Source of the DNA: Collimonas fungivorans Ter331
GTDB taxonomy: Bacteria; Pseudomonadota; Gammaproteobacteria; Burkholderiales; Burkholderiaceae_D
Reading direction: 5' to 3'
Length of the DNA stretch: 64,000 bases
Assembly: GCF_000221045.1 (NCBI RefSeq)
Contig: NC_015856.1
Coordinates: forward strand, 1,054,001 to 1,118,000
Shown here: piece after piece, positions 7,628 to 15,541 of the stretch
Layout: every line of letters starts with the position of its first letter
How positions within the stretch are numbered: the stretch's first letter is position 1
Notes under the pieces: generated by a model
Told to the model about the DNA's origin: nothing
The model's database searches: none
Seen by the model: the letters and a program-made list of their open reading frames with translations, nothing else
Translations under genes and position numbers: made by a program

Positions 7628-8770
7628 TTATTTAGTCACCGCCAGCTGCGAGCGTTGCGCGCCCCTGTAGGTGTACAAGGTGATGGTGCCGTCCTTGATG
7701 TCGCCTTTGGCGTCGAATGCGATCATGCCGGTCACACCCTTGTGCTGGATCTTGGCCAGTTCCGGCAGGTATTTTTTCGGATCGGCCGACTTGGCTTTTT
7801 GCATGGCGTCCGCCATGGTCATCAAGGCATCGTAGGTATACGGCGCATAGATCACGACATCCTTGCCGTACTTGATCTTGTAGGCGGTCTTGTAGGCGTC
7901 CAGCCCTTTCCGGGCCGATTCTTCGACGCCGCCGGCTTCGGCGCAGATCACCTGGTCGTTGCTGATGCCGTCGCCTGCCAGCTTGGGCAGGTCGGAAGTG
8001 CAGATGGCGTCGCCACCCATGAACTTGGCCTGGATGCCCAGCTGCTTCATCTGGCGCAGCATGGGGCCGGCGCCGGCATCCAGTCCGCCGAAGAATACGA
8101 CGTCGGGTTTCTTGGCCTTGAACGAGGTCAGGATCGCGTTGAAGTCGGTCGCCTTGTCGTTGGTGTACTGGGTCGCCACGATGGTCATGCCGGCGGCTTT
8201 GGCGGCCTTGGTGAATTCTTCCGCCAGGCCCTGGCCGTAGGCGGTGCGGTCGTCGATCACCGCTGCGGTCTTGGCATGCAGGGTCTTGGCTGCATAACGG
8301 CCGAGGGCGCCGCCCAGCTGGCTGTCGTTGGCCACCACGCGGAAGGTGGTGTTGAAACCTTGCTGGGTGTATTTGGCGCTGGTGGTCGACGGCGAGATTT
8401 GCGGGATGCCGGCGTCGTAGTAGATTTTCGATGCAGGAATCGAGGTGCCCGAATTGACGTGGCCGATGACGCCGGCGACTTTGGCGTCGACCAGTTTCTG
8501 CGCTACCGCGGTTGCCTGCTTGGGATCGGATGCGTCGTCTTCCGCCATCAGGACGAACCTGGTTTTTTTGCCGTCCAGCGTCAGGCCCTGCTTGTTCAGT
8601 TCTTCGATCGCCATCCTGGCGCCGTTTTCATTGTCTTTGCCGATGTGGGCGATGGGGCCGGTGATCGGGCCGACGTGGGCGATCTTGACCACTTGTTCCT
8701 GTGCATGGGCGCTGGCGGACAGGGACAAGGCGATAGCCGCGGCCAGCGGGATCATTTTGGTGGTGTGCAC
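7628..8770 (-). CDS. Branched-chain amino acid-type ABC transporter substrate-binding protein (paralogue 1)
   Basis: 380 residues with a signal peptide (MHTTKMIPLAAAIALSLSASAHAQ). The mature part is a type I periplasmic binding protein of the LIV family: VKIAHVGPITGPIAHIGKDNENGARMAIEELN, GHVNSGTSIPASKIYYDAGIPQISPSTTS, IDDRTAYGQGLAEEF and VFFGGLDAGAGPMLRQMKQLG. The GTG start follows AGGAG by eight bases. It is one of three tandem same-strand paralogues, each with its own leader and terminator, and no permease or ATPase gene is in the window, so it must feed an ABC transporter encoded elsewhere. Ligand unproven. Confidence 0.93.
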   Translation of the reverse strand: MHTTKMIPLAAAIALSLSASAHAQEQVVKIAHVGPITGPIAHIGKDNENGARMAIEELNKQGLTLDGKKTRFVLMAEDDASDPKQATAVAQKLVDAKVAGVIGHVNSGTSIPASKIYYDAGIPQISPSTTSAKYTQQGFNTTFRVVANDSQLGGALGRYAAKTLHAKTAAVIDDRTAYGQGLAEEFTKAAKAAGMTIVATQYTNDKATDFNAILTSFKAKKPDVVFFGGLDAGAGPMLRQMKQLGIQAKFMGGDAICTSDLPKLAGDGISNDQVICAEAGGVEESARKGLDAYKTAYKIKYGKDVVIYAPYTYDALMTMADAMQKAKSADPKKYLPELAKIQHKGVTGMIAFDAKGDIKDGTITLYTYRGAQRSQLAVTK

Positions 8771-8856
8771 TGGATTTTCTCCTAAGGATTTTTAATGTAA
8801 TTGATGGTAAGTTTTTTCAGCCATCCGACTTCGATTTCAGTATGGTCAGGGACTTA

Positions 8857-8868
8857 AACGTTACAACA
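8857..8868 (-). promoter_or_regulatory. Shared upstream motif of the LIV-binding genes (copy 1)
   Basis: AACGTTACAACA (plus-strand reading; TGTTGTAACGTT in the gene direction), 86 bases before the GTG of paralogue 1. The same 12 bases occur once before each of the other two paralogues. Confidence 0.5.
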
Positions 8869-8968
8869 ATACAAAAGCCAGGCAAAGCGCTTTTATATGT
8901 TTTTTTATCAATCCGGCAGAATGAAATGCGTAAACGCATGACAGCGCGCATGACAGCGCCCGCGCAAA

Positions 8969-9003
8969 TAAAAAAGCGCCCCGGCGCTGAGGCCGGGACG
9001 CTT
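8969..9003 (-). terminator. Terminator of the second LIV-type binding-protein gene
   Basis: On the minus strand GCGTCCCGGC pairs with GCCGGGGCGC (one G-U) around six bases and is followed by six T, about 25 bases after the stop at 9029. Confidence 0.85.
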
Positions 9004-9028
9004 CGATAACACAGTTGCTGAATGTAAT

Positions 9029-10180
9029 TTACTTGGTGACGGTCAGCAAGGTACGCTTGCCGTCCTTGTAGGTGTACAGGGTCAGCGTGCCGTCCTTGAT
9101 GTCGCCTTTGGCGTCGAAGGCGATCATGCCGGTCACACCCTTGTGATGGATCTTGACCAGTTCCGGCAGGTATTTCTTCGGATCGGCCGAGTTGGCTTTC
9201 TGCATGGCTTCCACCATGGTCATCACGGAGTCGTAAGAGTAGGGCGCGTACAGTTTGACTTCGGCGTTGAACTTCTTCTGGAACGCTGCCTTGAAATCCT
9301 CCAGGCCCTTCTTGCCCGATTCCTCGACGCCGCCGGCTTCGGCGCAAACCACCTGGTCGTTGATCAGGCCGTCGCCGGCCAGCTTGCCCAGTTCGGCCGT
9401 GCACATGCCGTCGCCGCCCATGAACTTGGCCTTGATGCCGAGCGCCTTCATTTGGCGCAGCATCGGACCGGCCACCGCATCCATGCCGCCGAAGAAAATC
9501 ACGTCCGGATTCTTGGCCTTGATCGAGGTCAGGATGGCGTTGAAGTCGGTTGCCTTGTCGTTGGTGAACTGGGTGGCGACGATATTGACGCCGGCGCTTT
9601 TGGCGCCCTTGGCGAATTCCTGCGCGACGCCCTGGCCGTAGGCGGTGCGGTCGTCGATCACGGCGATGTTCTTGGCTTTCAGCGTGGTGGCTGCGTAACG
9701 TCCCAGCGTGCCGCCCAGCTGACCGTCGTTGGCGACTACGCGGAATACGCTGTTAAAACCTTGCTGCGTATATTTCGGGCTGGTGGCGGCAGGCGAGATC
9801 TGCGGGATGCCGGCATCGTAGTAAATCTTCGAAGCGGGAATCGTGGTGCCCGAATTCAGGTGGCCGATGACGCCGTCGATCTTGGCGTCCACCAGTTTTT
9901 GCGCTGCCGCCGTGCCTTGCTTGGGATCGGAGGCGTCGTCTTCCGCCAGCAGCACGAACTTGATTTTCTTGCCGCCCAGGGTAATGCCCTTGGCGTTCAA
10001 TTCTTCGACCGCCATCTTGGCGCCGTTTTCCATGTCCTTGCCGAGGTGAGCGGAAGGGCCGGTCACCGGGCCGACATGGCCGATCTTGACGATTTGTTCT
10101 TCAGCGTGAGCCGAGCCTGCAGCGCCCAGCGCCAACGCGATTGCTGCAGCCAGCGGCAACATTTTGTTCTTCATCTGCAC
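9029..10180 (-). CDS. Branched-chain amino acid-type ABC transporter substrate-binding protein (paralogue 2)
   Basis: 383 residues, clearly paralogous to its two neighbours through VKIGHVGPVTGPSAHLGKDMENGAKMAVEELN, GHLNSGTTIPASKIYYDAGIPQISPAATS, AYGQGVAQEFAKGAKSAGV and the shared tail LTLYTYKDGKRTLLTVTK. The signal peptide ends at GSAHAEE. AGGAGG lies six bases before the GTG at 10180 and twelve before an in-frame ATG at 10174, so GTG is the likelier start. It belongs to the LivK/PBP1 LIV family. Confidence 0.93.
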   Translation of the reverse strand: MQMKNKMLPLAAAIALALGAAGSAHAEEQIVKIGHVGPVTGPSAHLGKDMENGAKMAVEELNAKGITLGGKKIKFVLLAEDDASDPKQGTAAAQKLVDAKIDGVIGHLNSGTTIPASKIYYDAGIPQISPAATSPKYTQQGFNSVFRVVANDGQLGGTLGRYAATTLKAKNIAVIDDRTAYGQGVAQEFAKGAKSAGVNIVATQFTNDKATDFNAILTSIKAKNPDVIFFGGMDAVAGPMLRQMKALGIKAKFMGGDGMCTAELGKLAGDGLINDQVVCAEAGGVEESGKKGLEDFKAAFQKKFNAEVKLYAPYSYDSVMTMVEAMQKANSADPKKYLPELVKIHHKGVTGMIAFDAKGDIKDGTLTLYTYKDGKRTLLTVTK

Positions 10181-10250
10181 GTGTTTCCTCCTAAGGGTCT
10201 ATACAAGGTAAGTGAAAGCAGTTTCCGCTGACCAATGAGCGGAACATGCA

Positions 10251-10262
10251 AACGTTACAACA
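10251..10262 (-). promoter_or_regulatory. Shared upstream motif of the LIV-binding genes (copy 2)
   Basis: AACGTTACAACA, 70 bases before the start of paralogue 2. The bases beyond the motif (CCTATACGAGGATTTTG in the gene direction) resemble those at copy 3 (CCTCTATGCGAAGCGTTTT). Confidence 0.5.
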
Positions 10263-10378
10263 GAACAAAATCCTCGTATAGGTTTTTTCCTGCATTTTAG
10301 GCAATACCCTTGCGGTCCGTACGGGGATTGATGCCGGCGGCAGGATGGGAGAGATGGCGTGCAGATTTTCGGCAGGCG

Positions 10379-10411
10379 AAAAAAAACGCCCCGGCTTCCC
10401 GAGGCGTTTTT
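10379..10411 (-). terminator. Terminator of the third LIV-type binding-protein gene
   Basis: On the minus strand AACGCCTCGG and CCGGGGCGTT pair around GAAG, followed by a run of T. Confidence 0.85.
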
Positions 10412-10429
10412 ATCAGAGACGCGCGACGA

Positions 10430-11578
10430 TTATTTTGTCACGGTCAGCAGAGTGCGTTTGCCATCCTTGTAGGTGTACAAGGTCAGCGAACCGTCCTTGA
10501 TGTCGCCCTTTGGATCAAAAGCGATATCGCCAGTCACGCCCTTGTAGTGGATCTTGGCCAGTTCAGGCAGGTATTTCTTCGGATCGGAGGAACCGGCTTT
10601 TTGCATTGCCGACACCATCGCCATCAGCGCATCGTACTCGTACGGTGCGTAGATCACGACTTCCTGGTTGAACTTCTTCTGGTAAGCCACCTTGAAGGCT
10701 TCCAGCGCGGCCTTGCCTGCATCCGGCACACCGCCGGCTTCAGCGCAGACTACCTGGTCGTCTTTCAAGCCAGCGCCAGCGAGCTTGGCCAGCTCGGTGG
10801 TGCACAGGCCGTCGCCGCCCATGAACTTGGCCTTGATGCCCAGCTGGTCCATCTGACGCAGCATCGGACCGCCGACAGCATCCATGCCGCCGAAGAAGAT
10901 CACGTCCGGATTCTTGGCCTTGATCGAAGTCAGGATGGCGTTGAAGTCAGTCGCTTTATCGTTGGTGAATTGCGTCGCCACGATAGTAGCGCCGGCCTTC
11001 TTGGCGCTCTTGGTGAACTCTTCTGCAACACCTTGGCCGTAGGCGGTACGGTCATCGATCACGGCAATATTCTTGCCCTTCAGGGTGTTGACCGCATAGC
11101 GGCCCAGGGTGCCGCCCAGCTGGCCATCGTTGGCGACCACGCGGAAGGCCGTGTTGAAGCCTTGCTGGGTGTATTTCGGATTGGTGGCGGAAGGCGAGAT
11201 TTGCGGAATGCCGGCGTCGAAATAGATCTTCGATGCAGGAATCGTGGTGCCGGAATTCATGTGGCCGATAACACCCTTGACCTTGGCGTCCACCAGTTTC
11301 TGCGCAGCTGCCGTACCTTGTTTCGGATCGGAAGCGTCATCTTCGGAAGCCAATACGAAAGTCACTTTTTTGCCGCCGATCAGGGTGCCCTTGGCATTCA
11401 ATTCATCGATTGCCATTTTGGCGCCGTTTTCATTGTCCTTGCCGATGTGGGCGTTAGGACCTGTGAGCGGGCTGACCTGGCCGATGGTGACTACTTCTTG
11501 TGCCGAAGCCGAGCCAGCAAAGGCGAAAGCCATGGCAATTGCACCTGCCAACGGAATCAATTTGATCTTGTTCTGCAT
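10430..11578 (-). CDS. Branched-chain amino acid-type ABC transporter substrate-binding protein (paralogue 3)
   Basis: 382 residues with a signal peptide MQNKIKLIPLAGAIAMAFAFAGSASAQ and the LIV-binding pattern VTIGQVSPLTGPNAHIGKDNENGAKMAIDELN, GHMNSGTTIPASKIYFDAGIPQISPSATN, AYGQGVAEEF, VIFFGGMDAVGGPMLRQMDQLG. The ATG follows AGGAGG. It is closest to paralogue 2 in the C-terminal third. Its leader is shared with the divergent Lrp-type gene 200 bases away, which makes that regulator a natural candidate to control it. Confidence 0.93.
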   Translation of the reverse strand: MQNKIKLIPLAGAIAMAFAFAGSASAQEVVTIGQVSPLTGPNAHIGKDNENGAKMAIDELNAKGTLIGGKKVTFVLASEDDASDPKQGTAAAQKLVDAKVKGVIGHMNSGTTIPASKIYFDAGIPQISPSATNPKYTQQGFNTAFRVVANDGQLGGTLGRYAVNTLKGKNIAVIDDRTAYGQGVAEEFTKSAKKAGATIVATQFTNDKATDFNAILTSIKAKNPDVIFFGGMDAVGGPMLRQMDQLGIKAKFMGGDGLCTTELAKLAGAGLKDDQVVCAEAGGVPDAGKAALEAFKVAYQKKFNQEVVIYAPYEYDALMAMVSAMQKAGSSDPKKYLPELAKIHYKGVTGDIAFDPKGDIKDGSLTLYTYKDGKRTLLTVTK

Positions 11579-11686
11579 GAATGTCCTCCTGAGGATTTAA
11601 AATAAAACAATCTAATTACAGTCTCACCGTCCGCTGCTTGTTTGTTATTAATTCGAACTTATTCTATGAATTTGTCCGAATTCAGC

Positions 11687-11698
11687 AACGTTACAACA
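11687..11698 (-). promoter_or_regulatory. Shared upstream motif of the LIV-binding genes (copy 3)
   Basis: AACGTTACAACA, 108 bases before the start of paralogue 3, in an AT-rich divergent region that also contains GAATT-N6-AATTC (about 11667-11682). Confidence 0.5.
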
Positions 11699-11778
11699 TA
11701 AAAAACGCTTCGCATAGAGGTTTTTGCGAATTCTTAACACACCATATGTGTCCCCACTGCAGCCCTTAATCCCTTGGC

Positions 11779-12288
11779 ATGAGCAAACATCACACCCTAG
11801 ATAAAGTCGACCGCAAGCTGCTTAACTTGCTGCAGCGCGACAATCAAATGCCGACCCGCACCTTGGCCGACAAAGCCCACATTTCCCAGCCGACCTGCCT
11901 GCGCCGCCTGCGCGACCTGCGCGACGCCGGCATCATCAGCGCCGACGTCTCGCTGGTCGATCCTTTTGCGCTCGGCTACGGCATGCTGGCCTTCCTCGAA
12001 ATCTCGCTGAACCACCAGTCGGACGAGCACATGCAGGAATTCGAGCTGCGCATGAACAAGGAAGCCGAAGTCATGCAATGTTATTTCGTGTCAGGCGATT
12101 ACGATTATTTCCTGGTCGTGCATGTGATCGATATGGATGCCTATTATCAGTTCGTGCGCCGGGTCATTTCAGGCTCCGGCAATGTCCGCCATTTCCAGTC
12201 TCGTTTCCCCATGAAGCGCGCCAAGTTCGTGACCCGCGTCGCCTTCGACGAAAAGCCGGCCACGGTCGAGGTGCGCATCGCCAAGTGA
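11779..12288 (+). CDS. Lrp/AsnC-family transcriptional regulator
   Basis: 169 residues. The N-terminal HTH reads LDKVDRKLLNLLQRDNQMPTRTLADKAHISQPTCLRRLRDLRDAGII, followed by a RAM/AsnC ligand-binding domain (GMLAFLEISLN, EVMQCYFVSGDYDYFLVVHVIDMDAYYQFV). These proteins sense amino acids as octamers. It stands between the LIV-binding genes (divergent) and D-amino acid dehydrogenase (convergent), so amino-acid-responsive control of either is plausible but unproven. Confidence 0.92.
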   Translation: MSKHHTLDKVDRKLLNLLQRDNQMPTRTLADKAHISQPTCLRRLRDLRDAGIISADVSLVDPFALGYGMLAFLEISLNHQSDEHMQEFELRMNKEAEVMQCYFVSGDYDYFLVVHVIDMDAYYQFVRRVISGSGNVRHFQSRFPMKRAKFVTRVAFDEKPATVEVRIAK

Positions 12289-12381
12289 TGCACTCCAACA
12301 GTGCGCCCGGACAATAAAAAGGCAGCGCTGCCGATTCCCGCGGATACATACGCAAAAACCGCGCCATGTCTCACCGGGCGA

Positions 12382-12421
12382 AAAAAAAGACCGATGCTGT
12401 CGCCAGCACCGGTCTTTTTTA
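12382..12421. terminator. Bidirectional terminator between the Lrp-type gene and dadA
   Basis: AGACCGATGCTG and CAGCACCGGTCT pair around TCGC, flanked by eight A on the left and six T on the right, so it works in both directions for the two convergent genes. Confidence 0.88.
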
Positions 12422-12450
12422 TCGCCTTGCTACAGCAGGCCTGGTGGTAA

Positions 12451-13767
12451 TCATGCTTGCACCGGACGCGGCAGGATCAGCGGCTGCGGCGCTTGCCGCG
12501 GCATGCCGGTAAATGCGAAGTCGACTTCCGGCCGGCGGCCCGAGATGATCTCGGCGATGGCGCGGCCTGAGCCGCAGCCCATGGTCCAGCCGAGCGTACC
12601 GTGGCCGGTGTTGAGGAACAGGTTGCTGATCCTGGTCTTGCCGATATACGGCACATTGGATGGCGTCATCGGCCGCAAGCCGGTCCAGTAAACCGGATCG
12701 TCGTAATCGCAACCGTCGGGGAACAGCTCGCGAGTGCGGCGCGTGATCGCTTCGCAGCGGGTGGTGTTGAGTTCGCGCGTGTAGCCGTTCAGTTCGCAGG
12801 TGCCGGCCACCCGCAGGCGGTCGCCCAGGCGCGACACCACCAGCTTGTAGCCGTCGTCGGTGAGCGAAACGCTGGGCGCCGCCTCCGGGTTGGTGATGCG
12901 GTAGGTGGCGGAGTAACCCTTGCCCGGATAGATCATCAGCTCGATGCCGAGCGGCTTCAGCAGCGGCGTCGAGAAGCTGCCCATGGCGACCACGAACGCA
13001 TCGGCATGCAGCACTTCATGGCGGCCGTCGGCATTGATGACCTCGACGCCGGTGATCTTGGCGCCGGCGCCGCTGCCTTCGGTGATCAGGCGAGTGACGC
13101 TGGTGTTGTACTGGAACTTGACGCCGGCTTCGGCAGCCTTGTCGGCCAGGCCGGAGGTGAATTTGTAGACGTCGCCCGATTCATCGGTGGCGGTAAAGTC
13201 GCCGCCGACGATCTTGTCGCGGATGCGCGCCAGCGCCGGTTCGATCCGGACCACTTCGTCGGCGCTGATGGAATCGCGCGGGCAGCCCAGGTCGCGCATC
13301 AGTTGCGCGGCAGGCAGCGAAATGTCGAATTCTTTTTGTTCGGTATAGAAATGCAGGATGCCGCGCGTCAGGCAATCGTAGTCGACGCCGGTTTCGGCGC
13401 GCACGGCTTGCAAGGTCTGGCGGCTGTATTCGCAGATGGCGACGATCTGGCGGATATTGTCGTTGGTGCGGGCCGGGGTGCACTCGCGCAAGAAATTCAG
13501 CGCCCACTTCCATTGCAGCCATTCCGGGCGGAAGCGGTACAGCAGCGGCGCATCTTCCTGCCCCAGCCATTTCAGCACCTTCAGCGGCGCCTGCGGATTG
13601 GCCCAGGGTTCGGCATGCGATACCGAAATCTGGCACCCGTTGGCAAAACTGGTCTCTTGCGCCGCGCCGGGCTGGCGTTCGATCACTGTCACATCGTGAC
13701 CTTCCTTGTTCAGGAACCATGCAGAACTGGTTCCGATAACGCCAGCGCCCAATACAATTACTTTCAT
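12451..13767 (-). CDS. dadA: D-amino acid dehydrogenase (small-subunit/DadA type)
   Basis: 438 residues from the ATG at 13767, chosen because GGAG lies five bases upstream; an earlier in-frame start would add six residues. The N-terminal FAD motif is KVIVLGAGVIGTSSAWFL, followed by the DadA-specific QETSFANGCQISVSHAEPWANP and the C-terminal YWTGLRPMTPSNVPYIGKT and GHGTLGWTMGCGSG. It oxidises D-amino acids such as D-alanine to keto acids, feeding electrons to the respiratory chain. No alanine racemase gene is adjacent. Confidence 0.93.
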   Translation of the reverse strand: MKVIVLGAGVIGTSSAWFLNKEGHDVTVIERQPGAAQETSFANGCQISVSHAEPWANPQAPLKVLKWLGQEDAPLLYRFRPEWLQWKWALNFLRECTPARTNDNIRQIVAICEYSRQTLQAVRAETGVDYDCLTRGILHFYTEQKEFDISLPAAQLMRDLGCPRDSISADEVVRIEPALARIRDKIVGGDFTATDESGDVYKFTSGLADKAAEAGVKFQYNTSVTRLITEGSGAGAKITGVEVINADGRHEVLHADAFVVAMGSFSTPLLKPLGIELMIYPGKGYSATYRITNPEAAPSVSLTDDGYKLVVSRLGDRLRVAGTCELNGYTRELNTTRCEAITRRTRELFPDGCDYDDPVYWTGLRPMTPSNVPYIGKTRISNLFLNTGHGTLGWTMGCGSGRAIAEIISGRRPEVDFAFTGMPRQAPQPLILPRPVQA

Positions 13768-13823
13768 CTCATCTCCAAAAACCACTGTTTAATTACTCGC
13801 TGACGGCTGTCGAGCCACCATTT

Positions 13824-13837
13824 CAATAGCGCTATTG
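13824..13837. promoter_or_regulatory. Perfect 14-bp palindrome upstream of dadA
   Basis: CAATAGCGCTATTG, 56 bases before the dadA start, in an otherwise AT-rich leader. Candidate operator; which regulator binds is not known. Confidence 0.45.
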
Positions 13838-13936
13838 TAAGAAAACAGAGATTTTTTAGGCGATCAAAATGAGATCTGTTTTTTTTACTTTTATCTACCG
13901 CATTGCTAAATGTGATTGGAAAACAAAAAAATTAGG

Positions 13937-14365
13937 CTAAATGTTTGTTTTTTTTAATTTGACTAATTCCAGGCTTACGGCGCGGGAAATTACTTCGTCC
14001 AGGGTCTGGTGCAAACCTTCCCTGATTTGCGCCGCCATGCCTTCCACCGCGGTCTGCAAGACATCGGCCAGGCCGTCGCGCACCCTTTGCTCGATGACAA
14101 AATCGATGCGGTCCTGCAGCTGCTGCAGCACTTTTTCCCGGACTTCCGCTTCCAGCCGCTCCCAGTCATGCTGGCTCAGGGTGCGCACCGCGGTTTCTTC
14201 CTGCCGTATCCTGGGCAGGTCAAAACTGCCGTCGTCGTCCACCGCGGCGGGCGCAGCAGCCGCGCTTGCCGCGGCAGCTTGCGGCGTTTCTATAATGTCG
14301 GTCAAAGTCGGCAGCGGGACAATGACCTCGGTCAATAAAGGAATATTGGCGTCGAGATTGCTCAT
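13937..14365 (-). CDS. DUF2486-type protein downstream of holC
   Basis: 142 residues from MSNLDANIPLLTEVIVP at 14365; the open frame extends further upstream but that part overlaps holC and is out of character. An Ala-rich low-complexity linker (about residues 37-52) separates the conserved N-terminus from a helical C-terminal half (HDWERLEAEVREKVLQQLQDRIDFVIEQRVRDGLADVL). Position after holC is the usual one for DUF2486 in Burkholderiales. Function unknown. Confidence 0.72.
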   Translation of the reverse strand: MSNLDANIPLLTEVIVPLPTLTDIIETPQAAAASAAAAPAAVDDDGSFDLPRIRQEETAVRTLSQHDWERLEAEVREKVLQQLQDRIDFVIEQRVRDGLADVLQTAVEGMAAQIREGLHQTLDEVISRAVSLELVKLKKTNI

Positions 14366-14382
14366 TACGGATTCCTCTATGG

Positions 14383-14808
14383 CTATACGTTGTCGGCGAC
14401 GAAATGGGTCAGGGGGTAACCGCGTTGCTGGTAGAAGCGGTAGCGATCGCGGCCGCCGGCCTTGTCGTCGTCGGCCAGCGAGATGATTTCGAACATTCTT
14501 TCGAAGCGGGCGAAATGCTGCGGCGCCTTGCCGGACAGGTTGATCAGGATCTGGTGATGCGGCCATCCGGTTTCTTCGTCGGCGGCCAGGATCACCGGGG
14601 TTTGCGCCGCCAGCGGGTCGCCGGCCCTGACGTGAGGCAGAAAGTCGTGCTCTGAGAAGGTCCAGAGCGCGCGGTCGAGCGTCGCCAGATCCTCGGCGCT
14701 GCTGCTTAATATGACGATCTGGCGTTGTGCCGCGCGCGCTTTACGCACCAGTCGGCAGGTGTACAGGAACTTGTCCGAGATATTGGTGTGAAAGTCGATT
14801 TGCGTCAT
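14383..14808 (-). CDS. holC: DNA polymerase III chi subunit
   Basis: 141 residues, family length. MTQIDFHTNISDKFLYTCRLVRKARAAQRQIVILSSSAEDLATLDRALWTFSEHDFLPHV and PVILAADEE are typical of chi, which with psi connects the clamp loader to single-strand-binding protein on the lagging strand. The stop is 17 bases before the DUF2486 start, indicating one transcript. Confidence 0.92.
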   Translation of the reverse strand: MTQIDFHTNISDKFLYTCRLVRKARAAQRQIVILSSSAEDLATLDRALWTFSEHDFLPHVRAGDPLAAQTPVILAADEETGWPHHQILINLSGKAPQHFARFERMFEIISLADDDKAGGRDRYRFYQQRGYPLTHFVADNV

Positions 14809-14835
14809 GAATAGTATGGGTAGGGCGGTCGCGTC

Positions 14836-15450
14836 TTAAAAACGGAATCCGGGCGGCGCGTTGCCGGCTGCCGGCGGAGTGTCGCCATTGCTGGCGCTGC
14901 CGGCGGCCGCTGGGGCGATCTTGCCGGGCTCGACAACGGTTGGCGCAGCGGCGACCGGAGCGGCATTGCGATAGGTTTTTGGCAAGCGGCTGGTTTCCGG
15001 ATAACCGGCGGCTGTCAGCGCCGCGCCCCAGGCGGGGGAAGAAAAGCCGCTTTCCTTGTTGCGGCCGACTGTCAGTATCGGCAGCTGGTTTTCACTGGTG
15101 ACCTTGCGCAAGGCGGCAATATCTTCATTGCTCTTGACGGTCTTTTCACTGAACGGGATGCCGCGCTCGTTCAGCATTTTGCGGCCATCGTCGCACGGAA
15201 TGCATTTCTCCGAGCTGTACAGAGTGACCGGACTATTCTTGACCGCCTGCGCCAGTTCATAAGGCAAGCCGTCGTTGACGTCGCTGATGCCGGCGCCGGT
15301 TTTCTGTTGCGTCACGTTACCCTTGGCAGGCGGGATGTCGCTATAGGTAACTTTGCCGTCGGGGCCGGTCGATTTGTACAGTTGCGCTTGCGCGCCGGCG
15401 GCCAGCGTCAGCAGAAAAACCGTTGCAGCGAATTTAGTCCCAGCTTTCAT
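14836..15450 (-). CDS. Secreted DUF4124/glutaredoxin-like protein
   Basis: 204 residues: a signal peptide (MKAGTKFAATVFLLTLAAGAQA), a DUF4124-type beta region (QLYKSTGPDGKVTYSDIPPA), a thioredoxin-fold domain with VTLYSSEKCIPCDDGRKMLNERGIPFSEKTV and the cis-Pro region NQLPILTVG, and an Ala/Pro-rich tail. The CIPC motif suggests thiol-disulfide or metal chemistry in the periplasm. It lies 27 bases upstream of holC on the same strand. Confidence 0.8.
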   Translation of the reverse strand: MKAGTKFAATVFLLTLAAGAQAQLYKSTGPDGKVTYSDIPPAKGNVTQQKTGAGISDVNDGLPYELAQAVKNSPVTLYSSEKCIPCDDGRKMLNERGIPFSEKTVKSNEDIAALRKVTSENQLPILTVGRNKESGFSSPAWGAALTAAGYPETSRLPKTYRNAAPVAAAPTVVEPGKIAPAAAGSASNGDTPPAAGNAPPGFRF

Positions 15451-15541
15451 CCTTTTCCCCTATTGTAAGAATCGCCGTTGTACAGCGAAGGTTTGGTAGT
15501 GGTATTGCATCGATCCAGTTGCTTCCTGCTTCTTTGATTAC

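Noticed and set aside
7655-11605. Three long rightward open frames opposite the LIV-binding genes that resemble one another
   Set aside because: Their likeness follows from the paralogy of the sense genes; no ribosome sites or motifs support them.
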